Source of the DNA: Camarhynchus parvulus
Taxonomy: Eukaryota; Chordata; Aves; Passeriformes; Thraupidae
Assembly (NCBI RefSeq): GCF_901933205.1
Contig: NC_044582.1
Location: 14,179,820-14,243,819, forward strand
Length of the DNA: 64,000 bases
Direction: 5' to 3'
A model generated the notes under the pieces. It did not search any database and was not told the DNA's origin. It worked only from the letters and a program-made list of their open reading frames with translations. The position numbers and the translations under genes are program-made. This document shows positions 1 through 11,799 of this stretch, in pieces (within the stretch, counting starts at the first letter, position 1; every line of letters begins with the position of its first letter).

Positions 1-3000
1 GAGAGCATTGTTGTTGTCCAGTGATCTATGGGTAATATCTGTTTACTAAACAAACTCAAGACTCACAGAAATATCCCTTTGTCAATGTAATGATTTTCAC
101 TGTTGTGAAGAACTAAAAGCTTAATGTTAGAGGATACTCATATCTGATTCTGCTGCTGGTAGATTTTAAAGTTACGTAGAAAAAAAAAATAACACTAATA
201 TTATTCAAAGTGTGACACAAAATCTTCCTTTCAGCAAAAGCAGCTTTGTCATTCAGGGACACCCTCTGCAACAAAGCAACCCTATTTATAAACTGCCTGA
301 AAAGCACCCAGAAGTTGATTTAGCAGCTGTACCTGAGACTGCAGCTGTGCCCAAACTCAGGGTACAGCAGTGCCCAGGGATGCTCCTGTGCCCTGGGCCA
401 TGAGTTCCCATCTATTGAGCTGTCAGAAGCGTCCCTGGCACAATTTTGGCCTGTGCCAACTACAATTTTCTCATGCACTCACAGGCACAGTTTGAGAGCT
501 GGCACAGTTTCCAGTCCTATGGGAATGTTTTGCAGGTTAAGAGACTTTTAATGGTATGGATGTGGGTCATTCTGTACCAGCTGGCCTCAGCTCCCAGAAC
601 CTTCACAGACACATTTACAAGCTCAGAGATGACCTCCAATAGAATAGTAATTGCAAACTAAACCTTGCTGTGGGGACTTCCCTTTTCCTGACCACAACAG
701 TTCTTGAGACACTTCATAACACTTTAAGTTAGTAAGTTTCTTAAAATAAATTCAGAGTGTGTTTAGTGACAGCCATTTCCAGTATTTATCTCCTAGAATG
801 TCCTAGAAATTCAAGCTAAATAAACAAAAGCTTGTATCATTCCAAGTGCTCTGATAAATAGCTGCTGAAAACTTCAATGCTTCTGATTTGGAGAGCTTAC
901 AGAAGCAAAGGCATTTATATTCTGAAGCTACATTTGTAAATTGTTCAAGCATCATACCATGACAACAATCTTATAGGATAAAATAATCTTTAATAACAGG
1001 GAGAGTAAGTCTATATTCATGCTCCTTGCTTCTAACAAGCATCAAAGCTGACTGTCCCTGGGACTCAATAGCAGTCTCTAAGTACTGGATTTAGAGCTGT
1101 AATGCTGCAAACCCTCACATATGTGAGCAACTTGGCACAGACAAGCTGCCTCACACCACTGCTTCTTATTCTCCTCCTGTACCCAGTCCTCCATGATATG
1201 TCCATAAAGTGTATCCTACATCTTAATAAACCTTATTACCATCAGTAGCACTGCCTGCAGAAACAATTCTTGCAGGACCACAGCACATTTGGCCCCATTA
1301 ACCTGAGTAAAACTACTCCAAGATGGAAAGAATCTCCAAATCTTGCATTCTCCATATAGACTGCACTACAGCTCAGGAAATAATGAAGGAATACCTCTGG
1401 GCATGCAGACAAACTCCTCCAGGATGGTAAAAGCCATCAGGTTTTGCTTCAGAGGAGTAAGAGGAGTGATGGGACATGCACTAACTGCCTTGGTGGCTTT
1501 GGAAGAGCTCAAATCCCCACAAATATCCTGGCTCTTGGCCATGCTGCTCCCAGGACAGCCTGCCTCCCCCTCTGCACCTCCTTCCACATCACAGCCCAAA
1601 CACAAAACTGGGCTCAACCTTACCTGAAACAGGACCTACATTTCTTCTCCTCAGCTAAATTTCTGAACCTGGAGATGAAGCTGCTGCAGAGCTTTCAGTA
1701 GCACTGTTGTTGCTACAGAGCAGAAACATCTCCTTACAACAGAGGCAGCTACAGAAAAATCAAATGGCTTTTTTGCTGCCTACCCATGAAAAGAATTGAA
1801 CCACAGCAACAAAGAAAAGAATTTATTACCATGGTTATTGCTGCTATTTCTAGACAACGTGAATGGGCTTTTTAGGCTTTCATGAGAGAATTTACAGACT
1901 CTGGGGCAAGCACACTGTTAGTAATTGCAGTTGCATTCTGCCACTTGAGTATTTTTGGCAATTGAACTGTCAGAAACCATTTGATAGAAAAATGTCTCTG
2001 CATCATTAGCACCAGCAAGGAGGATATCGTGTGCCAAAGTATGAAGTGAAAAGTATTTCTGCTTCTACAAGTGAATCTTCTGCAGCTCACCAATTTCAAA
2101 CTTCCACCCCCTTCCTGGCCCAAAATTCAGGTCTGAATTTTGAGGTTGTCACATGTGCTACCAGTGCCTTCATAGGGCTTTTTGGTTTTACACAGCAAAA
2201 TGTGAGTGTTCTTTATCCAAATCCAATTGCCTGCCTCTCGTCAAAAAAAAGTGCAATACTCCTATGCCACAGCCTTTCTCACCAGATCACTGCAGTCTCT
2301 GTTCTCTCCTGTTTAGATCTCATCTTTCTCTAACGAAAAATTACAGCTTTTTCAGAGCTTTGGTTTCAGAGAAGCCAATAGGAGCTGCAGGAACACATTT
2401 GAAAATTGGATTACTGGGGAAAAAAAAGAGGCTCTGGAAACAGAACTGGAAAATTCTGAACTGCAAAATTAGAAACTAAGTAAAGTCAGATGAATTTTAT
2501 AGTCTTCCAGGCTTCAGATCTCAGTGTCTGTCCTTTTTCTTATGATGCTTATTAAAACCAATCACTATTTCTTTTTTAACCTAAGACACAGCAACTCCGA
2601 CTGTCTGAAGTTTCCTCAGCTTGAACATTCAAGATGTTCCTCAGCATTGAGGTACCAGCTCTTTTCAATTTAGACGCTTCTAATTGCATTGGAACCATGA
2701 ACACATTTGTCAAGATTTATGAATCAACAGATCCCCACTCTGAGTAATGGGTTCCAATCACAAAGAAACTGCCCATCTTCATTTGAAGTACTGTTTGCTC
2801 AGTCCTTTCACCTCAGTCTTGCTTTAGCTTCTCATCTGCTGCATAGCTTCTCGAGTAACAATTTTCTTTTAATGAGTGTGTGCATTCAGCAGTGAATTGC
2901 AGGAGCTGTAATCAACCAGAAAAAATCATCCACTTCCATGTTTACTCCTGTAAACAGGTTGCAGATGGGGAAAGTAGGTGTTTCAGTGGGTCGCTTATGC

Positions 3001-3455
3001 CACCCACAATTCCTATTTTGTCTAGTGAAAATAAAAAAAATTAAATGAATTATGCATTAAATAAAATAAACAAAATCTTTGAATAAGACAGACAAAACAA
3101 TGGCTGATTTTGCATTTCTACTCCCTTGGAATTTGGAAAAGCAAATGATATTAATGGAAAATCAAAAGATATGCAAGACTTAAATGCTTTCAAGAATGGA
3201 GATTTTGGCAGTGGTGATTACACCTGCCACTGAATTGCACATTACAATATCCATCCATTTTCTGCTGACATTGATTGAACACTAGGACTTCTGGCAGCAA
3301 CTTTCTAAGCCAAAGAACTTTAACAGTTCATTTAAGCTTATTTTAAACCTGAAAATTTTTAAACTGTCTTTATTGATCACTGAGGATAATATACAGCTCT
3401 TCCAAAGGAAAGATGATGTCTTGCTGCCAGTGGGATGAACTCCTCTACTGTTTTG
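1..3455. other. Anonymous noncoding DNA
   Basis: No gene, RNA or repeat family is recognisable here. Stop codons are frequent in all six frames and the longest open frames (about 125 codons) have no domain or motif. The block is AT-leaning and CpG-poor and carries short A-runs (for example near 180-190 and 2420). It ends at the 5-bp target duplication of the LTR that follows. It could be intergenic or intronic; the sequence alone does not say which. Confidence 0.6.
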
Positions 3456-3460
3456 CCTTA
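3456..3460. repeat. Target-site duplication, left copy (CCTTA)
   Basis: CCTTA lies immediately before the TG start of the LTR and is repeated exactly at 4344-4348 immediately after its CA end. Five-base duplications are typical of ERVL-type integration. Confidence 0.75.
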
Positions 3461-4343
3461 TGCCATGGTTTGACACTGGCCCAAGGCCAGGAACCCATGA
3501 AAGCCTCTCACTCACCCTCCCCTGCCACAGCTGGGCAGAGGAGAGGAAAAAAATTAATGAAGGGTTCATGAGTTGAGATAAGGACTGGGAGAAAACACTC
3601 CAAGGGCAAAACAGGCTCAACTTAAAGGCACAAGGTAAATTTATAACTAACAGAGTCACAGGAGGATAATGAGAATTAAAATAAGCCCTTAAAAAACCTT
3701 TTCTTCTCCTAAGCCTCCCCTCCTTCCCACCAACAGCACAGGGGGACAGGGCATGGGGGATTTGATCAGTTCATCACTGAGGTTTTCTTTTGCTGCTCCA
3801 GGAGAGGAGTCCTTCCCCTGTGAGGCTGTGAGGTCCCCCCCATGGGGGACAGTTCTCTGTGAACTTCTCCAGTGTGAGTCCACTCTGATGAGCAGCAGCC
3901 CTACAGCGCCTGCTGCAATGTGAATTCCCCCCATGGGCACACAGCCCTCCCAAAACTGCTGCAGTGTGGGTCACCCTGCCACGGGGTGCCGTCCTCCAAG
4001 GACAGGCTGCCCCAGCCTGGCAGGGCCCTCTCTTCCCACCAGGTCTCCTGCTGAATCACAGCCTCCTCCAGGCATCCAACCCTCGCTTCCCTCACGTGTT
4101 CTCACCGCTTCTCTGACTGGAAGAAAAACCGTGTCCCACTTTGTTTTGATTTTCTTCTCAAATCTGTTATCACAGAGGTGTTGCCAGCCTCTGTAACTGG
4201 CCCAGTTTTGGCCAGCAGCATGTCCATCCTCAGAGCCATCAGGAGCTGGTTCTGCTGGGCATGGTGGCAGCTTCCAGCAGTTCTCACAGAAGCCACCTCT
4301 GTGCCCCCCAATACCAAAAACCAGTCCATGTCAAACCAACACA
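3461..4343 (-). mobile_element. Solo LTR of an avian endogenous retrovirus (ERVL-like)
   Basis: The element starts TGCCATGGTTTGACACTGG, ends AACCAACACA and is bounded by a perfect 5-bp direct repeat. TG...CA ends and a 5-bp duplication are hallmarks of an ERVL-class LTR. Its length is about 883 bp. The interior carries degenerate tandem blocks with a CATGGGG/CACGGGG core and 'CTCCAGTGTGAGTCC'-like motifs, which I recall from a large avian LTR family. There is no gag, pol or env sequence beside it, so it is a solo LTR left by recombination between two LTRs. The minus orientation is inferred from where a TATAAA/AATAAA-like element falls near 3645 and from memory of the family, and is less certain than the boundaries. 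The open frames inside (for example 3689-3940 and 4102-4407) are chance frames. A diverged relative lies on the plus strand near 38.4-38.8 kb. Confidence 0.82.
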
Positions 4344-4348
4344 CCTTA
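4344..4348. repeat. Target-site duplication, right copy (CCTTA)
   Basis: This is an exact copy of 3456-3460. The match fixes both ends of the LTR and shows that no large rearrangement has occurred across the insertion. Confidence 0.75.
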
Positions 4349-4391
4349 CCAGAGGATAATTTCTTCCTAGAGGAACTGGATAAATGAACCA

Positions 4392-4500
4392 GGACATCCA
4401 GATTCAATAGTCAGTTCTGCCTCAGACTTGTCATGTAGAGTTAATCTCCTTCAGCTTTAGTAAAATGGAGATAATACTGTTTCCTGCAGATCCTGCCTGT
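4392..4500 (+). mobile_element. MIR SINE remnant
   Basis: This short stretch follows the MIR consensus in the sense direction: a 'TCAGTTCTGCCTCAGACTTG' part, then a 'TTAATCTCCTTCAGC' part, then the diagnostic 'TAAAATGGAGATAATACTG' segment (MIR has TAAAATGGGGATAATA). The copy is heavily worn and incomplete at both ends. MIR is an ancient SINE and surviving copies in birds are fragments like this one. It lies 50 bp from the younger LTR but is not part of it. The identification is from recognition of the core, not from a search. Confidence 0.55.
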
Positions 4501-6948
4501 CTGAGCTGAGGCAGATTTACTCACTCCTGGTGCACTTCTGCCCAAAGTGAAGGTCTATTTGCTTGGGAGCTCTGCCCCACCAGCTCCTGCAGATGCTTTC
4601 AACATACAGAGAACTTACCTGCAAACTCCAAGATCAGGAATGCTGCTGATTTTGCCTGGCTGACACTGACATGTTGATTGTGTGGTTGGAAGGGAGGGTG
4701 ACACCTCAAAAAAAAATCTAAAGCAGCCCCAGAAACTTAAGCGACATTAAATAGATAAATAAGCTACAAAGATGGTTAAACATTTCAGGGTCTGTACCAA
4801 AACATGCAACACAGAGACAGAATTTACATGTACGTGGATGCAATTAAGTCTGGGTTCTGGAAATCCAAAAAGGCAAAATTCAAATGCACAGTGCTAACTG
4901 CAAACTGTACCAAGGTTATATTTTAAGCAGCAGTGGACTGAATCAAAATACATAATTCACAGTTTCTTCCTAATCCATTTCAAAGTGAAATATTAATCAA
5001 CAGAAGTATTTCACTCCACCATTTATTTCTGTTTCTCAGGAAAAAAGGAAAAAAAAGCTTTATCCCTCTCTCCTTTACTGCTTTACAGAGCTGTAGGGCT
5101 CAGCAGTGCTCATTGCCAGCTTACAGACTTTGCTTAGGCCTGTGCTAAGCACCTTCAAAACCAGACTGTAAATCATCCTGAGTCTAAATCTGGAAGGGAA
5201 ATTAATTTGCCTAGAAAAGCAAATTCTGCATTTCAGACCTTAAACTCTAAAGTTAGGATGTTGCACTGGAACTTTTCAAACTCAGATTAGTTACATCTTT
5301 GTTAATGAAATTTAATCTTTTCCCAACTTGAATTTATTAACTAAAAGGCCAACATATGCAAAGTAGTTCAGGCTAAATTTTAGGATTCATCCACATTCTT
5401 AAAAAACTCTTTTAATTCATTTGCAAACAGTGGAGTCCAACGTCATCCCAAGGATTTTGAGTTAATTACCTTGGAAAATGTACAGCCAAAGACTGCTGGA
5501 CATTCAGAGGGCAATATTTGACCTCAAATTGGGTTTGTCATGCTAGGAAGCTGCCACTGAAATTCTCTTCTCTTACTACTGTTGTTTGTACCTGAACTAT
5601 TTCCAAACTTTTTAAACAGTCCCAACTCTTTCAGAACTTTGCAGAAATTCTCACTAAACCAAATGACAATTCAGTCTCATTAAAGTCCCAGCTCTCCTTC
5701 ATGGTATGCTCATGGGAAAATGCAGAGTAATCATCAGGTTGTTTCATAGAGTCCTGAGAGAAGACAAGATTGTCATATATCTTCAGTTACTTTATTATGA
5801 GTTTTATTAGGATATATGATGCTATTAAGTGTTCTGATCCACAGTCAGGTTCCTTCCTTTGTCAGAATAAGATAGGCTATTTGCAGTTACTGAACATGAT
5901 GGGTGACACAGAATTGCTGCTGTTCTCTGCTTGTGGGTTGCATGTAGGGCTAATGTGCAACCTTAGGCATGCTTAAAAGACAAACAGCAATTTTTAATGC
6001 ACTGCCATCAGGTTTTCACTGAGTATTTTCCTCAGTCTCTGGAAACAAATGATGCTTTGGGAGCCTTGTGATCAATGGGAATGGCAGTTCTGCGGCTATT
6101 TCAGCCACGTGGGCTCTATGCTTGGAAGGAAAGACATCTCTCACTACAGGGAAATAGCTGATTAAGTGCCCTCTCCCAAACGAGCATGCCATTATTTATC
6201 TTGATAAACAGCCTCTCCATGGAGGGAAAAACAAGCCAGCTGCACTTCCAGTGCCCAGCTCCTGCCAGGCTGGGCTCAGCACTCTGCTGGCACCTCTGGA
6301 CCCTCTCCTGGCTGCCCTCTCTGCTCCTCACACTCAAGGAAGCCAAGACTTGGCACAGCCCCTGGTGTCCTGCCACAGAGCTTGGTGTGAGGAGAGGGTA
6401 AAAGCTGCCCAAACTGCACTGTTCATTTGCAGGTTAAACACAAGACAGAGCACAACATCTGATGGAGAATGCACACAGCTTATGTGAAAATGTAATTTCT
6501 GCCTCTCAACCCTGTCTTTCTGGCCAGACACCTGGAAACTCTTCTCTAAGGTACATGCAAGCTGCCATCAGTGGGGCTGGCTAACATTTCTGGCAGCACT
6601 GGTGGGACAGAAAAACCATGGGCAATGGTCCAAAAACCCTCTGCCAGCATTGCTCTCCCTTTCCCAAATCTGGTACAAGACACCATCAAGCTCAGGTTAA
6701 GAGGAGCAGACCAGCAGTGCTGCCTCAGGCTCACAGCAGCTCTTCTGCCCCACTCTCAGAAATGCTGCTAAAACAGAAGACACCCCACTTAGATGGCTCA
6801 AGAGACATTATATGGATCTGCCTTGCTCTTTTTTCAGATCTCTGTTTCTGCCTCTTTGCGCACCCCATTCCACCCTGTACCAGCCAGGCTGAGGTGCAGA
6901 CCCCGAGGTGTTCATCTGCTGTATAGAAGGATATTCAGGGGATATCCT
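4501..6948. other. Anonymous noncoding DNA
   Basis: No gene or recognised repeat is seen. The block moves from AT-rich (4700-6000) to a more GC-rich part (6230-6910) where overlapping short open frames occur on both strands; none shows a domain. No splice-site pair, promoter or tandem array stands out. Confidence 0.55.
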
Positions 6949-7040
6949 GTATATAAATATATATAGAGATATATATATACATACACATTTATATATATAT
7001 ACTGTATATATCTTAAAAATATATATATCTTATATAGTAT
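6949..7040. repeat. AT-rich microsatellite, (TA)n-type, interrupted
   Basis: About 90 bp consist almost only of TA/ATA units, broken by a few C and G bases (for example 'GAGATATATA' and 'ACATACACATTT'). It is an imperfect dinucleotide repeat that probably varies in length between individuals and can form cruciforms. No gene is near it. Confidence 0.85.
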
Positions 7041-10000
7041 CTTATGCCATTTCCAGCCATCGGTGAGGTTGTGCTACACCCTGTGCTCTGCTCAGGGATG
7101 GAGACCAACACAGCATAAGACTCTGAGCAGTCCTTATTTCATGACATCATCTTCTTCCTCCAAGTAATTTATCTTGTCAGACTTGGGGCCAATTACTAAC
7201 AAAATCTTTGACGTAACAAAAGTACCATAGACTCTGTCACAGCTTCAAGTAGAGCTAAAAGTGGAAAGCCAGCATGCAAGGAGAGGGCATTGGGCAGGAA
7301 AAGCAGCCCTTGCTCTCAGTTCTGTGCTGTCAGGAACACCAACCACTCACTCTGCAAAAATCACTTTCCAGACAACACACTAAAGGTAACTTGAGCTAAT
7401 AAAAGAACTAACTCTTTTAATGACTAATTAACTTCTCAGCTAAGCAGTTCAGCAAAGGGATCTGATTTGGTGCATGTGAAACTACCAGGAAAAAAAAATA
7501 CACAAAATCAGTAGGCCCAATATATTTCAGTATCCCAAGTACAAATGGTGATGTTATGCCTTTGAGTCACAGAGTGGTGTGGAAAAACAACAGAAGTAAC
7601 TGGATTTAACTTCCCACCCTGTGCCCCTCAAGTGACAGTAAGTGAAATTACCAAAAGCTGCCTCCCCAGACAGCTACAACAGCTCAGCCACAGTCACAAA
7701 TGTAAGACCAGTACCAAGTCAGCAAGGTGACACCCACCATTAAATGCTGAGCTTCTGCTGGAGGAGAAAGCAACTAAAAGGCTGATTTTCCAAACTGAGA
7801 TAGCCTCACACCCCACAGAAGGAGCGGGGACAGAGGTGAGTGCTATAGAGAAATCCCACACTTCTGGAAAATTATTTCTACAGCAAGTTAAGTTTTTCTC
7901 TGTTTGCATTCAGCACAAGCCAAGATGGCAGGACACAGCCTCACACAACAGTTGAGCTAAACTGGCATTTTAGGTCCAGGCCTTGCTTTCCATCCCTCCT
8001 TGTTGTGTCAAAAAGCAGCATTAAGTCAAAGTTTTTAGCCCATATTCCCTGAAGTCCCACAGCATGGCACAAAACCAGCTCACTGCTACTGAGCTCCTCT
8101 GCTGTGAGGGATTTATGTTTCCACTCAAAAACTTTTAGATATCCATAAATCAAGAGAGGCTAGAAGAAAAAAAAAAATCCCTGAATTAGACCAATACTCT
8201 AGTGTTTGTTAATTTAACTTCAAATTTCTCAGCCAGTAGCCTCATTCAGAGACTGCCATCAAAAACACTATTACATTTATCTGTGTCTTGCTTCAGATTT
8301 CCTTAATGTACTTAACTACAATCTCTAACACACAGAGTGTGGTTTGGATAAATCCTGTAATCTAATCAATCAGCTAATTCCAGTGCAAGCCAAAAGGGGG
8401 GTGAGGGAAAGCAAATCCTAAAACTTTGCATTACATATTTCTCTCAAAAATAAATCACCACCTAATGGATTGCTAAACTCGTGCACAAGTAAATTACCAG
8501 CAGATAATTAAGAATTAATAGCCTTCTGTGATCAGAGGTTGCTATTCACAATGAGCTGACAGCGATTAAGAAAAAAGGTTTTTTCTTTAAAATAAATTGA
8601 AATACAAATGTTTCTACACCACACTGCATATGAATAGCTAATAAAGAATATCAGAAATTAAATCAAATTTACTCATTCTCTCTGTGGCATATGCGAATTT
8701 TAAGTAAACGAAAGCCTTTTTTCCATATTTGTTTGGATTGCCATGTTACAACCTTGTTGTTGTTCCCCTCAATGAACCCTGAATGAATCTCTAAAGCCAA
8801 AGAATGGCTCCAGTGGTTCCTTATGGTAAACCTGTTCTCTTGGATATATCCAAGATGAGTATGTACACGGAAAAAAGTGTGAGGCTTGCCCAGACACACC
8901 ATGCAAAATCCTGTCTGATAGGTTTAAAGTTAAACACAGAGATGCACACAGAACACAGAGCATAGCTGGTACCACATGAGGGAGATTATGATGGAGCTCA
9001 GAGCTGCATGTTTAAAGTTAGTGGTGTCAGGGAACCTCTCCAGGCCAGGATCACACCCCAGACCTTCACACCAGACAGCAACACTGGGTAAGGCTCTTCT
9101 GCTGCCCAGGCAGCTGTTCTGCATCAGCAAATCCTGGCAGCTCTGCCAACACCTCCAGGAACTGCTTTTGCTCACACAAGGTGAAGTCTGTTCAGCAAGG
9201 GATTGCAGCTCAAGAAGTTACAGCTTCTTGAAAAATCAAAATAATCAGCTCAGTTTAAGCAGCACCTCCTCTGCTGCAGTTGGGCACTGCCCCACACAGC
9301 CAGTCACAGGGGCACACCTGGGCTCAGCAGCTCCTTTAGAAGCACCAGTTTCATCCTCTATGGATATGTAAACACAGCTTCAGGGTGGACATCTCCACCA
9401 GCCTAAAGTGACCTGGACAGCACAGCTGCCTCAGTCCCTTCCCTGCACCTTCCTGTGGTCCCTCACTGCCTTGGCCCTTGCAGCTGCGTGGGGATGCCAA
9501 GGCAGCGGTGCAGGAGACAACAGCAGTAAACCAAAGAGATTAGTTCTCTTAAGTCAGCTCAGGAGACCAAACCCATTTCCTCTGTGGCCAAATGAGGGGC
9601 AGGACTGCTGCTTTTAAAATCCCATTCAAACACTGCAGCACAGTCATGTTTTTGGGTGCCAACATTCTGATCTAGAACACTGTAGTAATATACTGAGCTA
9701 CAATACAGAGCAGTGCTCTCAGAAGCAGGCTCATTCTGCTCTCCATAAAGCTGCAAGTTTGAGAAAGCATTAAGAAGCATCTACAGAAAACAAAGCACAG
9801 TTCTTTAATTTTGGTTTACCCTGCTACAGCTTCACCCTTGTGACCTTTCAGACCAAGATCAGGCAACAAGAAGTTAAATATAAGAGCTTTAAGAAATAGG
9901 ATTTTCTTTTCCCCTTCCTGATTTTGCTGGAAGACCATCAATATTGGATGAACTCCTTTAGATGTGCTGTGCCCAGAGCCACTGAATACCAAATGCTAGA

Positions 10001-11205
10001 GTAGCTATGCTTCAAAGAGAATATTCTGTCATAATCTGAGTTTTAGGAAGGCCAGTTCCCTATCAGACTGCTGCCAAGAATCTTGCAAAAAAAACCCCTC
10101 ATCCATGAAGGCTCTGCTTCATTATTTTGTGATAAATAGGGCTACTCCACAAGCCAGTATTAATAAGGAAAAAGTCCATGATAGCATTAAACACCACAGG
10201 ACAGTAGCCATCAGATAAAAAATAATAATTTAGTGTTATCAACAATAAGGGACATTTTTCTCCACCATTCCTCTTAGAATTTGCATGCATGTGGCTGTGG
10301 ACAATCCAGCAGCATATCTTAGGAAAAAAAAAATTATTACTCACTTCAGTTCTGCGTGGGCATCCACTGGACCATAAGCCTGTGGAGAAGTAGGAGACTG
10401 CACACAGCACAGACAACAATGCTGCCTCAATTCAGTAATTAGATCCAGAACCAGAATTAGAACCAGAATTCTTAGGAGACCATTACAAAGCTTCCTGGTC
10501 TTCTACAAGGCTGGGGAGGCTAGAGAAGCAGAAGGATTTCAAAATTTTCCCCTTTTCCTTGTAATCTGAGATTTCGAGTTCCTACTCTTATCAAACAAGC
10601 TTATGTGTGCATCGATGCACTGTTGCTCTGGCAAATCAGCCTTAAAGGAAACTGTCTGCAAACAAAGAGCATCAAAGAGAAAATACAGCCCAGTCTCAGC
10701 TAGCACAAAGCATGTTCAGTCTGCCCACCAAGATGTTCAGGGCACTGAGAGATTTACTTCCCTGGATGCTTTTGTTCACCTCTACCTGACACAGATTACT
10801 TTATTGATCCACTCTAAGAACATGCCTTTAAACCACTATTTAAACCACAGAAATGAAGATTTCCTTTGTCTCTGCAATTTATCTCCAGCCCAGAGAGCAG
10901 CTGAGTTACTGCAGCCATCACACTGACCGCCCAGGCAGGCACCCTGTGGTGTTGTCAGCTCTCCTCTGCACCAACAGCCAGACATCATCTCTACATGAAA
11001 ATTCTGAGCTTGTTTTCTAAAAACTTTACTTGGCCCAAACAGCTCCACTGTTCCTCCTGTAAACTCCTGTCTTGCTCTTGCCCAGTTAGATGCATAATCA
11101 ATTGTTTGCACCCTCCTTCCCATCCATCTCCCACTACAATACAACAGAACTGTCAAATAAGATTTATCACCATCCAATTGTAGGAGCAATTCTAATCAAT
11201 GCTTA
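7041..11205. other. Anonymous noncoding DNA with one conserved-element-like patch
   Basis: No gene is recognised. The patch near 8440-8600 is repeat-free, AT-rich, contains 'GATAATTAAGAATTAATAG' and keeps CpGs (CTCGTGC, CAGCGATT), which resembles avian conserved noncoding DNA. The 8930-9620 part is more GC-rich and has a 131-codon open frame (8976-9371, plus) without motifs. Nothing else is identifiable. Confidence 0.5.
10447..10470. repeat. Exact 12-bp tandem duplication
   Basis: AGAACCAGAATT occurs twice head to tail without a mismatch. A partial third unit (TAGATCCAGAACC) precedes it. It is a small replication-slippage product. Confidence 0.8.
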
Positions 11206-11254
11206 CTATGAAAATTTTAAAAGTGAAATTCCACTTTTCTCTTTTCTTTTGCAG

Positions 11255-11362
11255 GGTGGTCCAGTGAACAGCATGCAAGAGCAGATAATTACTGCCAGCT
11301 CTGCCCAGGCCACCTGGGGGATCCCGAAAAAAATCACTGTTTCTACACCCTTAAATTCCTGA
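11255..11362 (+). other. Possible terminal coding exon (35 codons and stop), unproven
   Basis: A very strong splice-acceptor-like site precedes it: the pyrimidine tract at 11231-11250 followed by GCAG, with AG at 11253-11254. The bases from 11255 read in phase 0 as GGPVNSMQEQ... to ...VSTPLNS and stop at TGA 11360-11362. A canonical AATAAA lies at 11782-11787, about 420 bp downstream, which would give a normal 3' UTR. No family is recognised in the 35 residues and no partner exon is seen in the window. A pyrimidine tract plus AG plus 35 open codons can also arise by chance in 64 kb, so this is a candidate only. Confidence 0.2.
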
Positions 11363-11781
11363 AATAATGACACTGTCCTGGACATGCTCAGATTTACCAA
11401 TTATTTGTTTGATTTATTTCCCTTTTTCCTTATATTATATCACTGATGCCCATGATGAACCAAACACAAGGCATTCAGAATGAATCAGAGGAATTCTTCT
11501 TCTTCCCACCCCCTTCATGCCTCCAAATCTCTACACAGATGCCAGCAAAGATTTCTGTGTTGGAGGTGGTTGTTGGGAAGTTTTTGTGCAAATGGAAACT
11601 TAAAACACCTGCAAAAAAAGTTTATGATAAGTAATGAACTAGCATTTTAGAGGTGTTAGAAACTTGATTCAGTTGCTTTAGCTGGCCTTGCTGGTATGGA
11701 ACTGAATGACCTAGAAGACAGCTGTGAATTAATTGCACATGAGATATCCTGTATGAGACATCACCTAACTTGGATATAAAT

Positions 11782-11787
11782 AATAAA
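11782..11787 (+). terminator. Polyadenylation signal AATAAA (candidate)
   Basis: A canonical hexamer follows the possible terminal exon at 11255-11362. Such hexamers are frequent by chance in AT-rich DNA. It matters only if the exon is real. Confidence 0.2.
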
Positions 11788-11799
11788 GCATGCCAGTTT

